From: Ructibacterium gallinarum
GTDB taxonomy: Bacteria; Bacillota; Clostridia; Monoglobales; Monoglobaceae
DNA: 64,000 nucleotides
NCBI RefSeq assembly: GCF_014982785.1
Contig: NZ_JADCKB010000008.1
Location: 52,921-116,920 of the forward strand
Direction of reading: 5' to 3'
The notes under the pieces are model-generated. The model was not told the origin of the DNA. It did no database searches and saw only the letters and a program-made list of their open reading frames with translations. Positions 18,229-28,204 of the stretch are shown piece by piece. The position numbers and the translations under genes are program-made. Each line of letters starts with the position of its first letter. Positions within the stretch are counted from its first letter, which is position 1.

Positions 18229-19404
18229 ATGAAAATAAACCGAAACTTACCCATTCTGAAACATCCAAAACAGCAGCTTTCTGTATTTTTCAATACAGAA
18301 ACCTCTCTTGCCCTGCGGAAAAAACGGATTACCTTCCGCCCGGGCCGGCTGATCCTGCTGCTGATTGCCGCCCTGCTGGTTCTGATTTTGCTGATCAATC
18401 TTTTGATGATCCCTTCCCACCGGCCCCGCTCCATTGATATGGATTTTGAAACCGGCGGCAATTATACCCTGATCCCCTTTGGAAACAACATTCTTCTATA
18501 TAATAAACAATACATTAAAACCGTAAATACCCGGGGCGAAACGCTTTGGTCCCTGAACCTTCCGCTTTCCCAGCCCATTGTGGAAACCGCCGGCGATTAT
18601 GTGCTTGCCGCCGATCTTGCCGGCAACAGCTTTGCCGGCCTCTTCCATGGCGGCGAAAAGCTTCAGGAATTCAGCCTCGGCAACGATATTATTTCCGCTA
18701 AACTGAACAAAGACGGCGACTGTGCCTTTGCCACCGCCGCAGACGGCTATAAGGGAAAGGTGACCGTCTTTGACAAAAAAGGAAAGGAAATCTTTAGCTG
18801 GAACAGCGGCGAAGGCTATATTATGGACATCGCCCTCAGCGACAACGGCAAGCATTTGGCGGTGGCTCAGCTGATCAGCACTACCGATACGGCCTCCTCA
18901 CGGATCCAGTTTATCGATCTCAGCCGCAAAAAGGTGGTAGGCACCGCCGACCGGGAAGGCACCGTGGTAACAGAACTTCGGTTCTCCGGCAGCCGCCTGC
19001 TGGCCGTCTCCGACTTAGAGCTTTGCGGCTTCTCCGGCAGCGGCCGGTTCCAGTATTCCGTTTCTTTTGCCGGCAAACAACCCGGCAAATACGACATTTC
19101 AAGCGATGATCTTCTGGCATTCCTCACCAGCGACAACCGGGGCAATGCCGTTTTAGAGCTATACGACACCGCCGGCAAGCTCAAAGGCTCTTACCACGCA
19201 GACAGCGGCATCAGCAATCTGGCCGTCTGCGGCAGTACCGTCATTGTCTCCCGCCAGCGCGATATTATGTATATCAACTCCCGCGGTAAGCTGAAAAAAA
19301 CCGTTTCCAGCCCCTGCGATATCAAAAGCCTGGGGGTCTTCGGCGATCAGAAAACCGTTCTTGCCGCCGGCAGTACTTCTGCTTATATTGTCAGGATGCG
19401 CTGA
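18229..19404 (+). CDS. DUF5711-like membrane-anchored beta-propeller protein
   Basis: 391 residues. A short basic cytoplasmic stretch is followed by one membrane helix (~43-65, LILLLIAALLVLILLINLL) and an extracellular region built of repeating four-strand blades (for example GGNYTLIPFGNNILLYN, ISAKLNKDGDCAFATA, IMDIALSDNGKHLAVAQ). This matches the DUF5711 group found beside cvpA in Clostridia. The function is unknown. It is 6 bp after truA and 32 bp before cvpA. Confidence 0.8.
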   Translation: MKINRNLPILKHPKQQLSVFFNTETSLALRKKRITFRPGRLILLLIAALLVLILLINLLMIPSHRPRSIDMDFETGGNYTLIPFGNNILLYNKQYIKTVNTRGETLWSLNLPLSQPIVETAGDYVLAADLAGNSFAGLFHGGEKLQEFSLGNDIISAKLNKDGDCAFATAADGYKGKVTVFDKKGKEIFSWNSGEGYIMDIALSDNGKHLAVAQLISTTDTASSRIQFIDLSRKKVVGTADREGTVVTELRFSGSRLLAVSDLELCGFSGSGRFQYSVSFAGKQPGKYDISSDDLLAFLTSDNRGNAVLELYDTAGKLKGSYHADSGISNLAVCGSTVIVSRQRDIMYINSRGKLKKTVSSPCDIKSLGVFGDQKTVLAAGSTSAYIVRMR

Positions 19405-19436
19405 AAAATGTATTGTTACTTTAAGGAGGTTTTGCC

Positions 19437-20132
19437 ATGCCATCTTCATTCCTTTTCAGCTGGACCGATGTGGTCCTGGTTGTTCTTATCGGTATTTTTG
19501 CCTTTGCCGGCTGGAAAAGCGGGTTTGTGAAAATGAGCTTTCGACTTCTTTCCTTCCTTGCCGCCATTGTGCTGGCATGGCTCTTCTATCCAACAGTAAC
19601 CGCATTCCTGCGGACCACTCCCCTTTATGACACCCTGTTTTCCGCGCTGGGCGGCGCTGCCGCCGACCCGGCCGCAGCGCCGGGAACGGCGCTTACCCCT
19701 GATTTTCTCCTTGACGCCATGAATCAGGGTATCCAAACCTTTGAAAACGGCGCAGCCGAGTATCTTACTCTGCTGCTGATTAATATTTTGTCCTTCCTGC
19801 TGGTTCTGATTGCCGCCAAGCTGATACTGATACTGGTTGGCCGCATTCTCCACCTGTTTGCCTCCCTCCCCGTCATCGGCTTCTTTAACCGGCTGGCCGG
19901 GCTGGTTCTGGGGCTCTTGGAAGGTTTTCTGGTGGCCTGTATCCTGCTGGCCCTCATCTGGGGCATTACCCCGCTTAGGGAGAATACCTATCTCGCCTAT
20001 GCCATTGAACAATCTTCCGCCACCAAGATTCTTTATCTTAACAATCCACTCCTGCGGCTGGTTCTGCCGCAGTCAGAACAAACCGACGACAATCCGCCTC
20101 CCACACAAACGCAGGAGACGGTCGAGCTTTAA
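19437..20132 (+). CDS. CvpA family membrane protein
   Basis: 231 residues with four to five membrane helices and the CvpA opening WTDVVLVVLIGIFAFAGWKSGFVK. A strong AAGGAGG precedes the ATG. Family members are linked to colicin V production in E. coli and to envelope homeostasis elsewhere; the role here is not known. A Gln/Pro/Thr-rich tail follows the last helix. The position after the DUF5711-like gene and before rho suggests one transcription unit. Confidence 0.85.
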   Translation: MPSSFLFSWTDVVLVVLIGIFAFAGWKSGFVKMSFRLLSFLAAIVLAWLFYPTVTAFLRTTPLYDTLFSALGGAAADPAAAPGTALTPDFLLDAMNQGIQTFENGAAEYLTLLLINILSFLLVLIAAKLILILVGRILHLFASLPVIGFFNRLAGLVLGLLEGFLVACILLALIWGITPLRENTYLAYAIEQSSATKILYLNNPLLRLVLPQSEQTDDNPPPTQTQETVEL

Positions 20133-20140
20133 TATAACCA

Positions 20141-20194
20141 TTTTGCCCATCCCGCCGGTATCCGGCTCACGATACCCGGTGGGGCAAACCTTTG
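20141..20194 (+). other. Long imperfect hairpin between cvpA and rho
   Basis: TTTGCCC near 20143 and GGGCAAA near 20185 bracket a second paired segment (CCGGTATC with GATACCCGG), making a long interrupted stem. There is no T run, so it is not a standard terminator. It lies about 50 bases before the rho start and could be a control element or an mRNA-stability hairpin. Confidence 0.4.
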
Positions 20195-20239
20195 CGGCGG
20201 CTGCCGCATGAATCTGTGAGCCGGAAAGGCTATGAAATT

Positions 20240-21988
20240 ATGATTATGGAAAGAGAAGCGCTTGCCACCATGAAGCTGGACGCACTCCGCGATATGGCAA
20301 AGGAACTGCATATCAAAAATTTGATCAAATACCGTAAGGCGGAGCTAATAGAAAAGATTCTCTCGGTGCAGTCCATTCTGGATACTGCCGAAAAACAGGA
20401 GGCTGCCCTTCGGGAGGCGAAACGCCGGGCTGCCGCAGAAAATAGGACCGCCGCACCAGCAGCAGCCGAAGAAAATATGGAAATTGTCAAACCTGCCCGA
20501 GGCCGTAAACGGAAAATCGAAACGGCGGAACCGGCAGCCGAAGAAAATAATTTAGATACCGGGGAAACTACGGAAGGCGCCAAGCCTGCCCGGGGCCGCA
20601 AACGGAAAATCGAAACGGCCGAACCCCCTGCAAAGGCGGCAGAAGAATCCCCTGCAGAGGCGGCACCGGAAGCAACGCCGGAAAAGGAACAGCCCCTCCT
20701 TCTCCACACGGCAGGAGCCGGAGAACCAGAGGAGCCCCCTGCCACCCATAAGCGGCGGCTTACACGGCCGGAAAGTCACGAAGAAAACAGCGAATCCGAA
20801 CCCCATGCCAAACGGATGGTAACCCGGGAAATTACCTACAGCGACCCGGTACGCCGCACCAATTTAATGAGCGGTGTTCTGGAAATTATGGCGGACGGCT
20901 ATGGCTTTTTGCGCAGTGACAACTATCAATCCGGTGAAAACGATGTCTATGTTTCTCAGAATCAGATCCGGCGGTTTAATCTGAAAACCGGAGACTTTAT
21001 CATTGGCAATACCCGAATGCAGCACGAAGGGGAGCGGTATCAGGCACTTTTGTATGTACAGACGGTCAACGGCGACCGGGTGGATGTCTCCATTCGCCGC
21101 AAGGCCTTTGACGACCTGACCCCTATTTACCCTGATCAGCGCCTGCATCTTTCCACCGGACGCACCGACTATGCCATGCGGATTATTGATCTGGTGGCGC
21201 CCATTGGCAAGGGTCAGCGCGGCATTATTGTTGCGCCCCCCAAAGCCGGAAAAACCACCTTGCTTAAAAATATTGCCAACAGTATCTCCACCAACCACCC
21301 GGATATTAAATTGATTGTCCTGCTCATTGACGAACGGCCTGAGGAGGTCACCGATATGCAAAGAAGCATCAACGGCGACGTCATTTTCTCCACCTTTGAC
21401 GAAGAACCCCAGAATCATGTCAAGGTGGCGGAAATCGTCTTGGAGCGTGCCAAGCGCCTGGTGGAGCACAAGCATGATGTGGTTATTTTGCTTGACAGCA
21501 TTACCCGGCTGACCCGGGCCTATAACCTGACGATTGCCCCCACCGGCAGAACCCTTTCCGGTGGTCTGGATCCCGGCGCCCTGTATAAACCAAAACGCTT
21601 CTTCGGCGCCGCCAGAAATATTGAAAACGGCGGCAGTCTGACCATTCTGGCAACCGCTCTTATCGAAACCGGCAGCCGGATGGATGACATGATCTATGAA
21701 GAATTCAAGGGAACCGGTAACATGGAGGTACACCTTGACCGCCGCCTGCAGGAACGCCGGATCTTCCCTGCGGTGGATATTGCCAAGTCCGGTACCCGAA
21801 AGGAAGAGCTTCTGCTAAGTGCCAAAGAACTTGACATGATGCATAAAATCCGCCGGGCCTTTGCGGACCGCAGTGCATCTGACGTAACTGAAAATATTTT
21901 AAGCTGGATTTTGCGCACCAATGACAACGACACCTTTATTGACTGCGCAGGAAAGGTATTTGGTGACTATGAGAAAAAGAACTACTAA
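20240..21988 (+). CDS. rho: Transcription termination factor Rho
   Basis: 582 residues from the ATG at 20240, chosen because GGAAAGG lies 10 bases upstream. An N-terminal Rho_N/SAP-like domain (~1-45) is followed by a low-complexity insertion (~55-200) with two copies of [15 protein letters not shown]. The RNA-binding cold-shock domain begins [16 protein letters not shown]. The ATPase has Walker [11 protein letters not shown], Walker [12 protein letters not shown]-loop [11 protein letters not shown] and R-loop [10 protein letters not shown]. Rho is a hexameric RNA helicase that ends transcription. The basic insertion is longer than in E. coli Rho, as in other high-GC or clostridial Rhos. Confidence 0.96.
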   Translation: MIMEREALATMKLDALRDMAKELHIKNLIKYRKAELIEKILSVQSILDTAEKQEAALREAKRRAAAENRTAAPAAAEENMEIVKPARGRKRKIETAEPAAEENNLDTGETTEGAKPARGRKRKIETAEPPAKAAEESPAEAAPEATPEKEQPLLLHTAGAGEPEEPPATHKRRLTRPESHEENSESEPHAKRMVTREITYSDPVRRTNLMSGVLEIMADGYGFLRSDNYQSGENDVYVSQNQIRRFNLKTGDFIIGNTRMQHEGERYQALLYVQTVNGDRVDVSIRRKAFDDLTPIYPDQRLHLSTGRTDYAMRIIDLVAPIGKGQRGIIVAPPKAGKTTLLKNIANSISTNHPDIKLIVLLIDERPEEVTDMQRSINGDVIFSTFDEEPQNHVKVAEIVLERAKRLVEHKHDVVILLDSITRLTRAYNLTIAPTGRTLSGGLDPGALYKPKRFFGAARNIENGGSLTILATALIETGSRMDDMIYEEFKGTGNMEVHLDRRLQERRIFPAVDIAKSGTRKEELLLSAKELDMMHKIRRAFADRSASDVTENILSWILRTNDNDTFIDCAGKVFGDYEKKNY

Positions 21989-22919
21989 AACCCTTTTGTT
22001 TTTACTATCTGCGGCGCTTTTGACGGCGTTTTGCCTCCCCGCCGCCGCAGAAACTACCGACCGCTCTACCCCGCCTGCCTGGGTGGTAACCGTAGAGGGC
22101 GGCCCCCGCGAAAATCCCATTACCACCCCGCAAGAACCGGAAGTGCCGGAGAAAAAGGACGTTAAAGTCCCCATTCTCCTCTACCATCACATCACCGACG
22201 AACCCTTCAGCAACGGCAACGAGATCTCCTTGATCTCCCCTTATGACTTCCGGCTCCACATGACCGCCATTAAGGTCAATTTTACCCCCATCAGCCTTAG
22301 GCAGTATTATGACTATGTCACCTGCACCGACGGCAGTGTGACCCTGCCTGACAATCCCATTATTGTCACCTTTGACGATGGGTATCTGAGCAATTATGAA
22401 ATTGCGTATCCCATTTTAAAAGAACTGGAGATTCCCGCCACCATTTTTGTGGTAACCGATACCATGGGGGCAGTGGCTGGTGAAGGGCAGGTGAACTATT
22501 CCCACTTTACCTGGGAACAGGCAAAAGAGATGGAGGACAGCGGACTGATTGAAATTCAGTCCCATACCGCCAGCCATGCCGCCCTGGGCGAAGTGTCTGA
22601 AACAGATTTGGTAACCGAACTTCGTAAATCCAAATATGAAATCGAAAAAAATCTCGGGCGGGAATGCGATATGATTGCCTTCCCTTACGGTTCCTATACA
22701 GAAGAGGTGGTTGCCGCCTCCCACGCCGCCGGCTATAAACTGCAGGCCGTGGTGGATGACAAAACCTCGGAGGAAGATTTTGAGGTGAACCTGCCCTCTG
22801 AGGGCGTGGACGGTCTGACCCGGATGACCATTGCCGGCACCATGGGTAATGTGAATGTCATCGAGATTATCCGCCATGCCATGGCCAAAAAGGTCATTCC
22901 CATTTCTCAGCAGCCCTGA
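21969..22919 (+). CDS. Secreted polysaccharide deacetylase (NodB fold)
   Basis: 316 residues from the ATG at 21969, which overlaps the end of rho by 20 bp. A signal peptide (~1-27) is followed by a linker rich in Pro/Glu and a NodB domain: motif 1 [10 protein letters not shown] (metal-binding Asp), motif 2 SHTASHA (metal His pair), then YPYGS-like FPYGSY. Such enzymes deacetylate peptidoglycan or other exported N-acetylated glycans. The translational overlap with rho is unusual but may be only compaction. Confidence 0.9.
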   Translation: MRKRTTKTLLFLLSAALLTAFCLPAAAETTDRSTPPAWVVTVEGGPRENPITTPQEPEVPEKKDVKVPILLYHHITDEPFSNGNEISLISPYDFRLHMTAIKVNFTPISLRQYYDYVTCTDGSVTLPDNPIIVTFDDGYLSNYEIAYPILKELEIPATIFVVTDTMGAVAGEGQVNYSHFTWEQAKEMEDSGLIEIQSHTASHAALGEVSETDLVTELRKSKYEIEKNLGRECDMIAFPYGSYTEEVVAASHAAGYKLQAVVDDKTSEEDFEVNLPSEGVDGLTRMTIAGTMGNVNVIEIIRHAMAKKVIPISQQP

Positions 22920-23003
22920 TTGGAATGACTCTGCCATAACAAACGCAACTTTTATCCGCCCACAGCCGGGCGGAGATATATAAAAAGAAAGGTGATTCAA
23001 ACT

Positions 23004-24011
23004 ATGAGCGTGCTTCACATTCCGGACGGCTATCGGCCGCGCCTTGGCCTGTATGATACCCAGGCCGCCATTGAAACCATCAAACAATCCTTTGTATCCC
23101 ATCTCACCGCCGCCCTGAACCTGCGGCGGGTAACCGCGCCGCTGTTCGTTCCGTCCAATACCGGCCTTAACGATAACTTAAACGGCACCGAACGGGCAGT
23201 AACCTTTGATATTCCCGATGCCAAAACCGAAGCCCAGGTGGTGCATTCCCTTGCCAAATGGAAGCGTATGGCCCTTGGCAAATACGGCTTTGCCCCGGGC
23301 GAGGGACTTTATACCGATATGAACGCCATCCGCCGGGACGAGGTTCTCTCTAACCTCCATTCGGTCTATGTGGATCAGTGGGACTGGTGCAGGGTGATTC
23401 GCCGGGAAGACCGGAACCGGGCATTCTTGATGGAAACCGTCAGGAAGATTGTGGACGCGGTCTGTGATACCCTCACGGATCTGAAAAAGGCTTTCCCGCA
23501 GATAGATACTCAGCTCTGCCGGGAAGTCAGCTTTATCACTACCCAGGAGCTGGAGGATCTATATCCCGACCTCTCCCCCAAAGAGCGGGAAAATATCTAT
23601 ACCAAAGAACATAAAACTGTCTTTATCATGGAGATTGGCGATCTTCTGGCTTCCGGACAAAAACACGACGGCCGGGCTCCCGATTATGACGACTGGAAGC
23701 TCAACGGCGATATTCTCTTCTGGGACGATGTCTTAGACTGTGCCCTGGAGGTCTCTTCCATGGGAATCCGGGTAGATGAAGAATCCCTTACCAGTCAGCT
23801 TGTCAAGGCCGGCTGTGAAGAACGCCGCTCTCTTCCCTTTCACAAAGCACTGCTGGATGGGAAACTGCCGCTGACCATGGGCGGCGGCATTGGGCAATCC
23901 CGCCTTTGCATGCTGCTCTTGGGCAAAGCCCACATTGGCGAGGTTCAGGTTTCCGTCTGGGACGAGGAGACCATCTCTGCCTGTGAAAAAGCCGGCATTG
24001 CCCTTTTGTAA
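23004..24011 (+). CDS. asnA: Aspartate-ammonia ligase AsnA
   Basis: 335 residues from the ATG at 23004 (AAAGGTG upstream). Class II tRNA-synthetase-like fold with motifs LRRVTAPLF, VHSLAKWKRMALGKYGF, GLYTDMNAIRRDE, and the C-terminal GGGIGQSRLCMLLL. It makes asparagine from aspartate, ammonia and ATP. This fits an anaerobe living on ammonia, together with the type III glutamine synthetase in this window. An 85-bp gap with a 7-bp hairpin (TCCGCCC..GGGCGGA) separates it from the deacetylase gene. Confidence 0.96.
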   Translation: MSVLHIPDGYRPRLGLYDTQAAIETIKQSFVSHLTAALNLRRVTAPLFVPSNTGLNDNLNGTERAVTFDIPDAKTEAQVVHSLAKWKRMALGKYGFAPGEGLYTDMNAIRRDEVLSNLHSVYVDQWDWCRVIRREDRNRAFLMETVRKIVDAVCDTLTDLKKAFPQIDTQLCREVSFITTQELEDLYPDLSPKERENIYTKEHKTVFIMEIGDLLASGQKHDGRAPDYDDWKLNGDILFWDDVLDCALEVSSMGIRVDEESLTSQLVKAGCEERRSLPFHKALLDGKLPLTMGGGIGQSRLCMLLLGKAHIGEVQVSVWDEETISACEKAGIALL

Positions 24012-24062
24012 AACGAATGCTTACTGTTAAAGTGGAAACCATACTATAAAAAGGAGATTTTC

Positions 24063-24656
24063 ATGATGAAACGACTTGCTTTTCTTTGTCTTACTCTGGC
24101 GGCCGCATCGGCTTTTCTGCTGACCGGCTGTCAAAACGACCAAAACACCGATTCCTCCAGCGCCTGGCAAACCGTCGCAGAGAATGAGACCACCGGGAAA
24201 AATGCTTTTACCCGATTCACCGCCCAGACCCTTGACGGCCAGGAGGCCGACCAAACCCTGTTTCAGGGGCACAAATTGACCATGATCAACATCTGGGGCA
24301 CTTTTTGCCCGCCCTGTCTGAAGGAAATGCCCGATCTTGGCGCCCTGAACAAGGAATACGCCGACAAGGGCTTTCAGGTCATTGGCATTGTCTCTGACGC
24401 AGGGGACTTAAACGGCAACATTGACGATGCCCAGGTGGAAAAGGCAAAACAAATTGCCGCCGAAACCGGCGCCGACTATGTCCATCTGCTCCCCTCTCCC
24501 GACCTGATTGCAAATAAGCTGTATGAAGTCAGCAGTATCCCCGAAACCCTGTTTGTCAACGAACAGGGACAGCAGGTAGGGCGTTCCTATGTGGGAATGA
24601 TGACCAAGGCCGAATGGGAAAAGATCATCAACGACCTCTTAGAGGCGGTGGAATAA
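24063..24656 (+). CDS. TlpA-like thioredoxin lipoprotein
   Basis: 197 residues. A lipoprotein signal with lipobox LTGC (Cys ~23) is followed by a thioredoxin/TlpA domain with the active site FCPPCLKEMP (~81-90) and the cis-Pro segment SSIPETLFV. Thus it is a membrane-tethered extracellular thiol oxidoreductase. It is followed after 1 bp by a CXXC microprotein and then a polyferredoxin-type membrane protein. The trio looks like an electron-transfer chain to extracytoplasmic thiols (inference). Confidence 0.9.
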   Translation: MMKRLAFLCLTLAAASAFLLTGCQNDQNTDSSSAWQTVAENETTGKNAFTRFTAQTLDGQEADQTLFQGHKLTMINIWGTFCPPCLKEMPDLGALNKEYADKGFQVIGIVSDAGDLNGNIDDAQVEKAKQIAAETGADYVHLLPSPDLIANKLYEVSSIPETLFVNEQGQQVGRSYVGMMTKAEWEKIINDLLEAVE

Positions 24657-24657
24657 G

Positions 24658-24807
24658 ATGAAAAAAGGACTGCAAAAATTTTTAGCTGCCGCCTTGGCCG
24701 CGCTGGGACTGATTATGATGGTTGGCGGCGGCATCTTTGGCGGCGAGGCCGCCATTGTCCTGCAAAAAGCAATTTATGTATGTCTGGAGTGTATCGGAAT
24801 TGGCTGA
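24658..24807 (+). CDS. CD1871A-family CXXC microprotein
   Basis: 49 residues, too short for usual ORF filters. One membrane helix (~8-28, LAAALAALGLIMMVGGGIF) is followed by a C-terminal VCLECIGIG with the Cys-X-X-Cys pair. This pattern matches the CD1871A family of clostridial microproteins, which sit between a TlpA-like protein and a 4Fe-4S membrane protein exactly as here. The start is 1 bp after the tlpA-like stop, and the end overlaps the next gene by about 32 bp in another frame. Confidence 0.85.
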   Translation: MKKGLQKFLAAALAALGLIMMVGGGIFGGEAAIVLQKAIYVCLECIGIG

Positions 24808-25663
24808 TAAACGAAAAAACCGTCTTCGCCTTTGGGTACAGCTGATATGGACGGCGCTTACCAACGGCTATGCCGTTGGTTTTGTGAAAGGAACGATTTT
24901 TAAAGGCCCTTCCAAGGCCTTTTGCGTGCCCGGACTCAGCTGCTATTCCTGTCCCGGCGCGCTGGGATCCTGTCCCATCGGCGCACTGCAGGCCGTCCTT
25001 GGAAGCGGCAGAAACAAATTCGGCTTTTATGTGCTGGGGTTTCTCCTCTTTATCGGCGCACTGTTGGGCCGGTTTGTCTGCGGCTGGCTCTGCCCTTTTG
25101 GGCTGGTACAAGATCTTCTTTATAAAATTCCCTTTTTTAAAAAGCGGAAAAACCTGCCCGGCGACAAAATACTCAAATGGATGAAATATGTCATTTTGGT
25201 TCTGCTGGTGATCCTTCTCCCCCTTTTGGTGGTGGATTTTGTCGGTCAGGGACAGCCCTGGTTCTGCAAGCTGATCTGCCCCGCCGGGACACTGATGGCC
25301 GGGATTCCACTGCTTGCCGCAAACGAAAATCTGCGTGCCGCCGCCGGCAGTCTTTTTGCCCTCAAGGCGGTTATCTTAGGCCTGATCCTTTTGCTGTCCG
25401 TCTGGGTCTATCGCCCTTTTTGCAAATATCTCTGCCCTTTGGGCGCAGTATACGGCCTCTTTCATCCCATTGCCTTTTACCGTTTGAAGGTGGACACTGA
25501 CCGCTGTACCCGCTGCGGCGCCTGTCAAAAAGCATGCAAAATGGATATTCCGGTGTTTGACAAACCCAACAGCATGGACTGTATCCGCTGTGGAGACTGT
25601 GTCCGGGCCTGCCCGGTTCACGCCATTACCTCCACCTTATCCCATAAAAAAACCGGCAGATAG
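24776..25663 (+). CDS. 4Fe-4S membrane protein (NapH/polyferredoxin-like)
   Basis: About 295 residues; start uncertain (ATG 24776, or TTG 24800 with GGAG upstream). The N-terminal motif CVPGLSCYSCPGALGSCPIGA is followed by about four membrane helices, VCGWLCPFGLVQDL and KYLCPLGAVYG, then a ferredoxin domain with two clusters: CTRCGACQKAC and CIRCGDCVRACP. NapH-like proteins pass electrons across the membrane. With the TlpA and CXXC proteins it probably feeds an extracytoplasmic redox reaction. A bidirectional terminator follows. Confidence 0.9.
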   Translation: MYVWSVSELADKRKNRLRLWVQLIWTALTNGYAVGFVKGTIFKGPSKAFCVPGLSCYSCPGALGSCPIGALQAVLGSGRNKFGFYVLGFLLFIGALLGRFVCGWLCPFGLVQDLLYKIPFFKKRKNLPGDKILKWMKYVILVLLVILLPLLVVDFVGQGQPWFCKLICPAGTLMAGIPLLAANENLRAAAGSLFALKAVILGLILLLSVWVYRPFCKYLCPLGAVYGLFHPIAFYRLKVDTDRCTRCGACQKACKMDIPVFDKPNSMDCIRCGDCVRACPVHAITSTLSHKKTGR

Positions 25664-25692
25664 CGGACCACCGCTTTCTGCCGGTTTTTCTT
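25653..25692 (+). terminator. Bidirectional terminator between ferredoxin gene and argG
   Basis: CCGGCAGATAGCGG pairs with CCGCTTTCTGCCGG across a 4-base loop, followed by TTTTTC on the plus strand. The minus strand also has a T run, so it can serve convergent argG as well. The hairpin overlaps the last codons of the ferredoxin gene. Confidence 0.9.
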
Positions 25693-25717
25693 CTTTCCCA
25701 TACCGCAGGGAAAGGTT

Positions 25718-26935
25718 TTATTTTTCCTCGTTCTTCTGCTTCATCATGGCACGGACTTTCAGCGGCAGGCCAAACAGGTTAATAAAGCCCTCTGCGTCCT
25801 TATGGCTGTACAGCTCGTGGCTGTCGCCAAAGCTGGCAATATCCTCGTTATACAAAGAATACGGGGATTTCGCACCTGCCGGTGTTACGCTGCCCTTATA
25901 CAGCTTCAGCCGCACTTCGCCGGTTACTGTCTCTTCCATGGAATCTACCATAGCCGACAGCGCTTCCCGTAGCGGCGTATACCATTTACCGTCATACACC
26001 AGTTCGCTGAACTTGATGGCCGCCTGACGTTTAAACGCCTGGGTGTCACGGTCGAGACACAGATACTCCAGCTCCTGCAGAGCCGCATACAAAATCGTAC
26101 CGCCCGGGGTCTCATATACCCCTCTTGATTTCATGCCTACCAGACGGTCTTCTACGATATCCGCAATCCCAATACCGTTTTCGCCACCCAACTGGTTCAG
26201 CTTTTCTACCAGCGGTCTTGCCGCCATTTTTTCACCGTCAATAGAAACTGGCACGCCCTTTTCAAACCCGATGGTCACATAGGTGGGATGATCCGGCGCC
26301 TTTTCCGGCGGTACCGACAACTTCAAAAGGCTGTCCAGCTGCGGTTCGTTGGCCGGATCCTCCAGATCCATCCCCTCGTGGCTGATATGCCAGATATTCC
26401 GGTCTCTGGAATACAGATCCTTTTTGGTGACCGGCACTTCAATACCATGCGCTTCCGCATAATCCACCGCATCTTCTCTGGACTTGATGTCCCAGATCCG
26501 CCAGGGAGCAATAATCTTCAAATGCGGCGCCAATGCCTTGATGGTCAGCTCAAACCGTACTTGGTCGTTGCCCTTTCCGGTTGCGCCGTGACAGATCGCC
26601 ACTGCACCCTCTTTTTCCGCAATCTCCACCAGACGCCGGGCGATGATCGGCCGGGCATGGGAGGTTCCCAAAAGATATTTGCCCTCATACACTGCACCCG
26701 CCTTTAAGGTGGGGAAGATAAAATCTTCTACATACTCGTCCCGCAGATCTTCTATATAGACCTTGGACGCACCGCTGGCCTTGGCACGCTCTTCCAGGCC
26801 CTCTGTCTCCTTGCCCTGACCCACGTCGCCGCAGACCGCGATGACCTCATAGCCGTAGTTCTCAATCAGCCATGAAATGATAATGGACGTATCCAGTCCG
26901 CCCGAATACGCAAGGACTACCTTTTCTTTTGCCAT
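25718..26935 (-). CDS. argG: Argininosuccinate synthase
   Basis: 405 residues from the ATG at 26935 (GGAGG 8 bases upstream), although the frame is open further. The ATP pyrophosphatase loop AYSGGLDTS (~8-16), [16 protein letters not shown] and the [14 protein letters not shown] segment are standard. It joins citrulline and aspartate in arginine biosynthesis. argH does not follow, so it is a single-gene unit with its own promoter and terminator. Confidence 0.97.
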   Translation of the reverse strand: MAKEKVVLAYSGGLDTSIIISWLIENYGYEVIAVCGDVGQGKETEGLEERAKASGASKVYIEDLRDEYVEDFIFPTLKAGAVYEGKYLLGTSHARPIIARRLVEIAEKEGAVAICHGATGKGNDQVRFELTIKALAPHLKIIAPWRIWDIKSREDAVDYAEAHGIEVPVTKKDLYSRDRNIWHISHEGMDLEDPANEPQLDSLLKLSVPPEKAPDHPTYVTIGFEKGVPVSIDGEKMAARPLVEKLNQLGGENGIGIADIVEDRLVGMKSRGVYETPGGTILYAALQELEYLCLDRDTQAFKRQAAIKFSELVYDGKWYTPLREALSAMVDSMEETVTGEVRLKLYKGSVTPAGAKSPYSLYNEDIASFGDSHELYSHKDAEGFINLFGLPLKVRAMMKQKNEEK

Positions 26936-26983
26936 TGTAATTTCCTCCAAACTGTGATATACTGGAATTGTTCTTTGCTTATC

Positions 26984-27012
26984 ATTATATAATACGTCCC
27001 CCTCTTTTGCAA
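26984..27012 (-). promoter_or_regulatory. Sigma-A promoter of argG
   Basis: On the minus strand TTGCAA (27012-27007), a 17-bp spacer and a perfect TATAAT (26989-26984). The leader is only about 40 bases, so no riboswitch or T-box fits. Confidence 0.75.
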
Positions 27013-27055
27013 GGGGATTTATCAAAAAAATATACCAAAAATCAGGTGGCTTATC

Positions 27056-27544
27056 ATGATCATATTAGGAATCGACCCCGGCTTTGCCATTGTGGGCTAT
27101 GGAATCGTAGAATACAAAAACAACCATTTTCGGCCTTTGGAGTTTGGCGCTGTCACCACCGACGCCGCCATGCCCATGTTTGACCGGTTCCGCTCCATTT
27201 ATGAGGACATGAACCAGATCCTTGACCGCATTCACCCGGATTTTATGGCCATTGAAGAGCTGTTCTTTAACAGCAACCAGAAAACTGCCATCAATGTGGC
27301 CCAGGCCCGGGGTGTTCTTTTGCTCTCTGCCCTGAACCGCCAGATCCCCATTTTTGAATACACACCGCTTCAGGTCAAGCAGGCCGTTACCGGCTATGGC
27401 AGAGCCGACAAGACCCAGGTTCAACAGATGGTAAAACTGCTTTTGGGTCTTGACAAAGTGCCAAAACCGGACGATACTGCCGATGCTTTGGCCATTGCCA
27501 TTTGCCACGGCCACTCCTACCGTCCGGGACTGCCCAAGGTTTGA
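27056..27544 (+). CDS. ruvC: Holliday junction endonuclease RuvC
   Basis: 162 residues, normal length. The catalytic acids are Asp7 in ILGIDPG, a Glu in MAIEELFF (~69), and the C-terminal pair in [15 protein letters not shown] (~138-141). It resolves Holliday junctions with RuvAB, which are not adjacent here. A terminator follows directly, so it seems to be monocistronic. Confidence 0.96.
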   Translation: MIILGIDPGFAIVGYGIVEYKNNHFRPLEFGAVTTDAAMPMFDRFRSIYEDMNQILDRIHPDFMAIEELFFNSNQKTAINVAQARGVLLLSALNRQIPIFEYTPLQVKQAVTGYGRADKTQVQQMVKLLLGLDKVPKPDDTADALAIAICHGHSYRPGLPKV

Positions 27545-27553
27545 GTACCGTGA

Positions 27554-27591
27554 AACTTCCGTAACAGCATTGTTGCGGAGGTTCTTTTTTT
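27554..27591 (+). terminator. Intrinsic terminator of ruvC
   Basis: A 13-bp stem (27554-27566 with 27571-27583, two G-U pairs) and a GCAT loop precede CTTTTTTT. It begins 9 bp after the ruvC stop. Confidence 0.88.
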
Positions 27592-28186
27592 ACCGATAGC
27601 CACACCAGGTTGCTGCGACTGCCGCAATCTCCCGCAGCAAGTTGGTATAATAAAGAGATGCCGGCGTCTTGGCAGACACTGCCGCCGGAGAAGAAAACCC
27701 GATCTCCTCTGCCAAAAGCCGGGAACGGTATACATGAAAATCATTGGTCACAAAACTGACCTGATACGGCTCCCCGCCCTTGCGGCGATCCAAAATCTCT
27801 TTGCTTTTTTGAAAATTTTCATAAGTGCTGTGGGACTGGTCCTCTAAAATAATCCGGCCCGCTGAGATCCCCCGCTTTTTCAGCGCATTCGCAATGGCCT
27901 CCGCCTCGGAGATCTCCTCGTCCTCTCCCTGGCCGCCGGAACAAACCGCCATGGCAAAGGGGTGCTTGCGCAAATACTCCGCCGCCGTCTTGACCCGCTC
28001 CTCCAGGCACCGGCCGGGTTCCCTGCCATCTAACCGGCAGCCGAGAATGATCACATAATCCACCGGCGCACCGCCCGTATAGCTGTCTGTCCCCGAACGG
28101 CCCATGATCACGCCGCCAATCCAGAATACTGCCAGCACTCCCGCCAGCAGTACCAGCGCAAGCGCCGCAAACACTCCTTGTTTCAT
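27590..28186 (-). CDS. YdcF/SanA-like DUF218 membrane protein
   Basis: 198 residues. One N-terminal membrane helix (~5-25) precedes a DUF218 domain: DYVIILGCRLDGREPG (~44-59), VCSGGQGEDEEISEAEAIA, ILEDQSHSTYENF and FVTNDFHVYRS. These match the YdcF/ElyC/SanA group, which have envelope roles and a likely nucleotide- or lipid-linked substrate. It lies 18 bp after glnN on the same strand and is probably co-transcribed, though no functional link is evident. Confidence 0.87.
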   Translation of the reverse strand: MKQGVFAALALVLLAGVLAVFWIGGVIMGRSGTDSYTGGAPVDYVIILGCRLDGREPGRCLEERVKTAAEYLRKHPFAMAVCSGGQGEDEEISEAEAIANALKKRGISAGRIILEDQSHSTYENFQKSKEILDRRKGGEPYQVSFVTNDFHVYRSRLLAEEIGFSSPAAVSAKTPASLYYTNLLREIAAVAATWCGYR

Positions 28187-28204
28187 CTTGCCACGTCCTT
28201 TTAT

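Noticed and set aside
22956..22975. Terminator between the deacetylase gene and asnA
   Set aside because: The 7-bp stem TCCGCCC..GGGCGGA has no T run, so termination is not supported.
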